Of a stretch of DNA of 64,000 nucleotides, positions 59,746-64,000 are shown piece by piece. The stretch is from NCBI GenBank assembly GCA_963556495.2, contig OY747712.1, forward strand, positions 31,516,235-31,580,234. The letters are read 5' to 3'. The notes under the pieces are model-generated. The model was not told the origin of the DNA. It did no database searches and worked only from the letters and a program-made list of their open reading frames with translations. Numbering within the stretch: the first letter of the stretch is position 1; every line of letters starts with the position of its first letter. Source of the DNA: Valencia hispanica (taxonomy: Eukaryota; Chordata; Actinopteri; Cyprinodontiformes; Valenciidae). A program made the translations under genes and the position numbers.

Positions 59746-60610
59746 CTTATATTGCCAGAAGTATTCATTCATTTTCCTTCACACATGACCTTGAATTATA
59801 TATCTGTCTTAATTATATGTGTGTATCTTAATCTAAATGGTTGCACAGCTTTACCCCTTCTCTAAGGGGCGCATTTTGAGGTCAGACACACCTGTTGGAT
59901 GAGAAGTCAGTCCTTGCTCTAATTCATAATACAGCCGGAGTTGTATTATGGGAATGAGATCAGGAATCAATATGAAAAATGTCTCGGTATGCTAAAGGTT
60001 TAAAAGTTCCCTTTACTGGAACAGAGGGTCTGAGCCCAACTCATGCAAAACAGCCCCAGGTCATTTTCCCCTCTGCACAGAACTCTATAGTTGACACAAT
60101 GGAGTCAAAGAAATGCTGTTCTCCCTGCAACAGCCAAATCCAGAGGCAGAAATCATCACTCCAGAACTCATATCTTTACTGCATCTGACACTTTGCATCG
60201 CACTTGGTAAAGCAAAGCTTTGATGGAGATGCTTGGTCAGGGAAACTCCTTCCATGAAGGTCTCTATGCACTCCAAGAAGTCTGGAGGTCTGTAGCAACT
60301 GGCTCTGAAGAAAGCCTGCACACACTGTGTCTCAGCCTGCCACTTGCTGTAATCCCTAACAGCTTCCACTTGTTTATAATATCGCTAGCAGTTGCCTGTG
60401 GAATATTTAGTAATGAGGAAATTTCACAACTTGACTTATCACACTGGTGGTCTTTCATCATGGTACCCCACTGAAATTCACTGGGCTTCTCAGAACGATG
60501 CAGTCAAGATTGTAGAAGCAGCCTGTATGCCCAGGTGCTGGATTTTATACACCTGTGGACATGGAAGTGTGTGGTATTCATGGATTTGGAGGCTTCCCCA
60601 ATTTGTAATA
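59746..60610 (-). mobile_element. Internally deleted Tc1-like element of a second family
   Basis: Starts with tatattgccagaagtattca, a terminal repeat different from the other relics. On the minus strand it retains the helix-turn-helix start of a transposase (KSSCEISSLLNIPQATASDI, NKWKLLG; about 60440-60350). The core catalytic region is deleted or decayed. The far end contains tatacacctgtggacatgga and gatttggaggcttccccaat, typical subterminal sequence of that family. Confidence 0.75.
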
Positions 60611-61842
60611 AACAATAAAGTTTCAAATTAAACAATCCAGTTTTTCAAATATGTGTAAGTATAAGTATGTTACGTGGTAATGTGATTAAATACTGAAAAC
60701 TAAGTGTTTCATACAATACAAATTGAAGAAAAGCCATAAAACTATTGTTATTCCACACCGTATTGTTGTTCAACATTGTGACAGAGTTAATATGGTTTTA
60801 GACTTCTATCTATCAGAAAATCATTAAGGTGTTTTTAGTCATTTTAACTTTGCAGAGTAGCTGTCTTCTATTACTTTCATTTGGGTTGCTCTCTGTTGTT
60901 GTGTGTTGCATAATTTTTTGCTGGCCTGAAGAATCATAAAATGATTTCAATATTTCTGTTCAATAAAATTTTATCATGTATTGTTTTGTTTTGTTTTTTT
61001 CATAAAGATAATAGTTTACTTACTTGATTATTTTCAACTCTGTGGACGAAGCTTTGTCTCTATTCCTGTTTTTCTCATTTCTTCCAGAAGGTGGAAGTAT
61101 AATTCTGCGTTCATGTATAGTTGGTGGTTTCCATCCCACCAGAAACATATGCACTTTGCCATTATTACTGATTAAAGCTTCAATATTATGTGAAATACTT
61201 GTTCAGAATTTGAACTTATTTTGCTGGCGTAGAAAAGAACAGTTTTATTTTTTTTGTTTTTATTTCATTCTGCACAAATTGTATAGAGACAGTGCAGAGG
61301 GATAGTTGTGCTAAAAAATTAACTCAGATGTTTTTTATTCCCAAAAAAGCAAATGTTGAATATGTTTTATTTCTAACAATAATTTTTACCTTTAAAACCA
61401 ATGCCTCTGTGAATCTTTTTTATAAAGAATTTTAATAAATTGCAATTCAACGTTTTCTGTGTATTTATCTGTACAATTCCGTCTGCTGTGGCACATGAAA
61501 TATAAAGTGGTGCGTATGCATTTCTTTCAGCAGGGTACGTTTCTTACAAGTCAGGTGTCTAGTTTGTTGTTTGAAAGAAAAAATGCATAAAAATGTTTCA
61601 CTTTGCTCACTCTTTGCTCTTTCTTTGAGTTTATTGTAATTCTTGCTCTGTAGTTTTTGTGTAATCTTACTGACAGACAAATGACAATAAATCATGTATT
61701 TTAACAGCTCTCATCTTAATAGAGGAATAAATATGATGTCATATGTCCTGCAAAAAACTGAGTAACCATAAAAAATATTTAACATGTATTACAGTGTTTG
61801 TACAGTGCTTGCAGAATATTGTTACTAGAAAATAGCAATACT
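60611..61842. other. AT-rich intergenic DNA
   Basis: No gene or repeat recognised between the Tc1 relic and the Rex3 element. Confidence 0.5.
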
Positions 61843-64000
61843 TCCATCCATCCATCCATTTTCTTCCGCTTATCCGGGGTCGGGTCGCGGGGGCAGCAGC
61901 CCAAGCAAAGAGACCCAGACTTCCCTCTCCCCAGCCACTTGTTCCAGCTCCTCGGGAGGAACCCCAAGGCGCTCCCAGGCCAGCCGAGAAACATAGTCCC
62001 TCCAGCGTGTCCTGGGCCTTCCCCTGGGCCTCCTCCCGGTGAGACGTGCCTGAAACACCTCACCAGGGAGGCATCCTGACCAGATGCCCGAGCCACCTCA
62101 ACTGACTCCTCTACTCTGATCCCCCTCCGGATGACTGAGCTTCTCACCCTATCTCTAAGGGAGAGCCCAGACACTCTGCGGAGGAAACTCATTTCTGCCG
62201 CTTGTATCCGTGATCTCGTTCTTTCGGTCACCACCCAGAGTTCGTGACCATAGATGAGGGTAGGAACGTAGATCGACCGGTAAATCGAGAGCTTCGCCTT
62301 TTGGCTCAGCTCTCTCTTCACCACGACAGACCGGTAAAACGCCTGTATAACTGCAGATGCCCCACCAATCCGTCTATCGATCTCCCGCTCAATTTTTCCG
62401 TCATTCGTGAACAAGACCCCCAGATACTTAAACTCCTCCACTTGGGGAAGGACCCCATCCCCGACCCAGAGAAGGCACCCCACCCTTTTCCGGCTCAAGA
62501 CCATGGCCTTGGATTTGGAGGTGCTGATTCTCATCCCAGCCGCTTCACACTCGGCTGCGAACCGCTCCAGCGAAAGCTGTAGGTCACGTTCCGATGAAGC
62601 CAACAGGACCACGTCATCTGCAAAAAGCAGAGACCCGATCCTGAGGCCACCAAAACGGATCCCCTCAACGCCTTGGCTGCGCCTAGAGATCCTGTCCATA
62701 AAAGTTAGGAACAGGATCGGTGACAAAGGGCAACCTTGGCGGAGTCCAACTCTCACTGGAAACAAGCCCGACTGACTGCCGGCAATGCGAACCAAACTCT
62801 GGCACCGGTCGTACAGGGACCTAACAGCCCGTATCAAGGGGCCCGGTACCCCATACTCCCGGAGCACCCCCCACAGGGCCCCCCGAGGGACACGGTCGAA
62901 CGCCTTCTCCAAGTCCACAAAACACATGTAGACCGGTTGGGCGAACTCCCACGCACCCTCCAGGACCCTGCTGAGGTTGTAGAGCTGGTCCAGTGTTCCA
63001 CGGCCAGGACGAAAACCGCATTGTTCCTCCTGGATCCGAGGTTCAACTATCCGTCGGACCCTCCTCTCCAGAACCCCTGAATAGACCTTACCAGGGAGGC
63101 TCAGAAGTGTGATCCCCCTGTAGTTGGAACACACCCTGTGGTCCCCCTTTTTAAACAGGGGGACCACCACCCCGGTCTGCCAATCCAAGGGAACTGCCCC
63201 CGATGTCCACGCAATATTGCAGAGCCGCGTTAACCAACACAGCCCCACAACATCCAGAGCCTTGAGGAACTCCGGTCGAATCTCATCCACCCCCAGAGCC
63301 TTGCCACCGAGGAGCTTTTTAACGACCTCGGTGACCTCAGGACCAGAGATTGGAGAGCCCGTCCCCAAGTCCCCAAACCCTGCTTCCACATTGGAAGGCG
63401 TGCTGGTGGGATTGAGGAGGTCTTCAAAGTATTCCATCCACCGACCCAAAACGTCCCGCATCGAGGTCAGCAGCAAACCATCCCCACTGTAAACAGTGTT
63501 GGTGGCAGACCGCTTTCCCCCCCTGAGACGCCGGATGGTGGACCAGAATCGCTTCGAAGCCGTACGGAAGTCGTTTTCCATGGCCTCTCCAAACTCCTCC
63601 CACGCCCGAGTTTTTGCCTCAGCAACCATCCGAGCCGCATCCCGCTTGGCCTGTCGGTACCTATCAGCTGCTTCAGGGGTCCCACAAGCCAAAAAGACCC
63701 GGTAGGACTCCTTCTTCAGCCTGACAGCATCCCTTACCGCCGGTGTCCACCAGCGGGTTCGGGGGTTGCCGCCGCGACAGGCACCGACCACCTTGCGGCC
63801 ACAGCTTCGGTCAGCCGCCTCGGCAATGGAGGCGCGGAACATGGTCCACTCGGACTCAATGTCCCCTGCCTCCCCCGGGACGTGTTTAAAGTTCTGCCGG
63901 AGGTGTGAGTTAAAGCTCCTTCTGACAGGAGACTCTGCCAGACGTTCCCAGCAGACCCTCACAACACGTTTGGGCCTTCCAGGTCTGTCCGGCGTCCTCC
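61843..64000 (-). mobile_element. Rex3 (RTE-clade) LINE, 3' part, runs off the window
   Basis: Minus-strand element with the 3' end at about 61843, where the tail consists of GATG units after cggataagcggaagaaaatg. The plus-strand sequences cggtgacaaagggcaacctt (62718 on) and accaccaccccggtctgcca (63163 on) match, with one mismatch as I recall it, the primer sites widely used to amplify Rex3 in fishes. The 5' side is cut by the window end, where the frame is still open. Confidence 0.92.
61870..64000 (-). pseudogene. Rex3 reverse transcriptase, mostly open, frameshifted near its C terminus
   Basis: From the right edge the frame is open for over 600 codons. It covers the linker (GGNPRTRWWTPAVRDAVRLK) and the reverse transcriptase blocks: GGKALGVDEIRPEFLKALDV, LFKKGDHRVCSNYRGITLLS, EEQCGFRPGRGTLDQLYNL, MCFVDLEKAFDRVPRG, VGLRQGCPLSPILF and LLFADDVVLLAS (catalytic FADD intact, about 62610). 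FKYLGVLFTNDGKIEREIDR then leads into the C-terminal domain. Near 62050-62110 a short deletion shifts the frame, so the authentic tail (LTGRRPRGRPRTRWRDYVSR, ending at 61870) is read in another frame. This is the best-preserved retroelement in the window. Whether the endonuclease is intact cannot be seen. Confidence 0.9.

Overview
This is a 64 kb piece of a vertebrate nuclear genome, almost certainly from a teleost fish. The evidence is split genes with GT-AG introns, AT-rich intergenic DNA with long microsatellites, and a repeat content typical of teleosts: a Rex3/RTE retrotransposon, many Tc1-like transposon relics, a V-type tRNA-derived SINE, a fish L1-like LINE and Jockey/L2/Rex1-like LINE fragments. 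The species cannot be read from the sequence.

Two host protein genes can be reconstructed exon by exon, both on the minus strand. slc25a42 (mitochondrial coenzyme A carrier) has seven coding exons between 28625 and 23204, giving 990 nt and 329 residues. A probable 5' noncoding exon ends at 37342, beside a ZNF143-like promoter motif at 37701-37721. armc6 (armadillo repeat containing 6) has seven coding exons between 45074 and 40742, giving 1407 nt and 468 residues. ARMC6 followed by SLC25A42 in the same orientation is also the arrangement on human 19p13.11, so this is conserved synteny. All splice junctions keep frame; one slc25a42 intron has a GC donor instead of GT.

Layout: 1-22980 is intergenic or unassigned, with at least four decayed Tc1-like elements, a LINE 3' end and microsatellites. 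22980-37720 is slc25a42. Its introns hold a Tc1 relic, palindromic repeats and a cluster in intron 1: a dead Tc1-type transposase, then a 5'-truncated LINE that is itself split by a 538 bp Harbinger-like MITE. 37722-40741 is intergenic with a 404 bp AT microsatellite. 40742-45074 is armc6, whose first intron holds a SINE, a LINE 3' end and another dispersed repeat. 45075-64000 is repeat-dominated: a LINE 3' end, an (AAGG)n array, a full-length but dead Tc1 transposon (48453-50020), a degraded L1-like LINE with an unusual G-rich 3' region (about 50.1-55.5 kb), three more Tc1-type relics, and a nearly intact Rex3 element that runs off the right edge.

No new multi-gene system is visible. The most useful oddities are the nested insertions in slc25a42 intron 1, the GC-AG intron beside a 26 bp microexon, the G-rich LINE 3' region, the Tc1 element lacking its first catalytic aspartate, and three short unexplained coding-like segments (5201-5302 plus, 19021-19170 minus, 55811-56155 minus).
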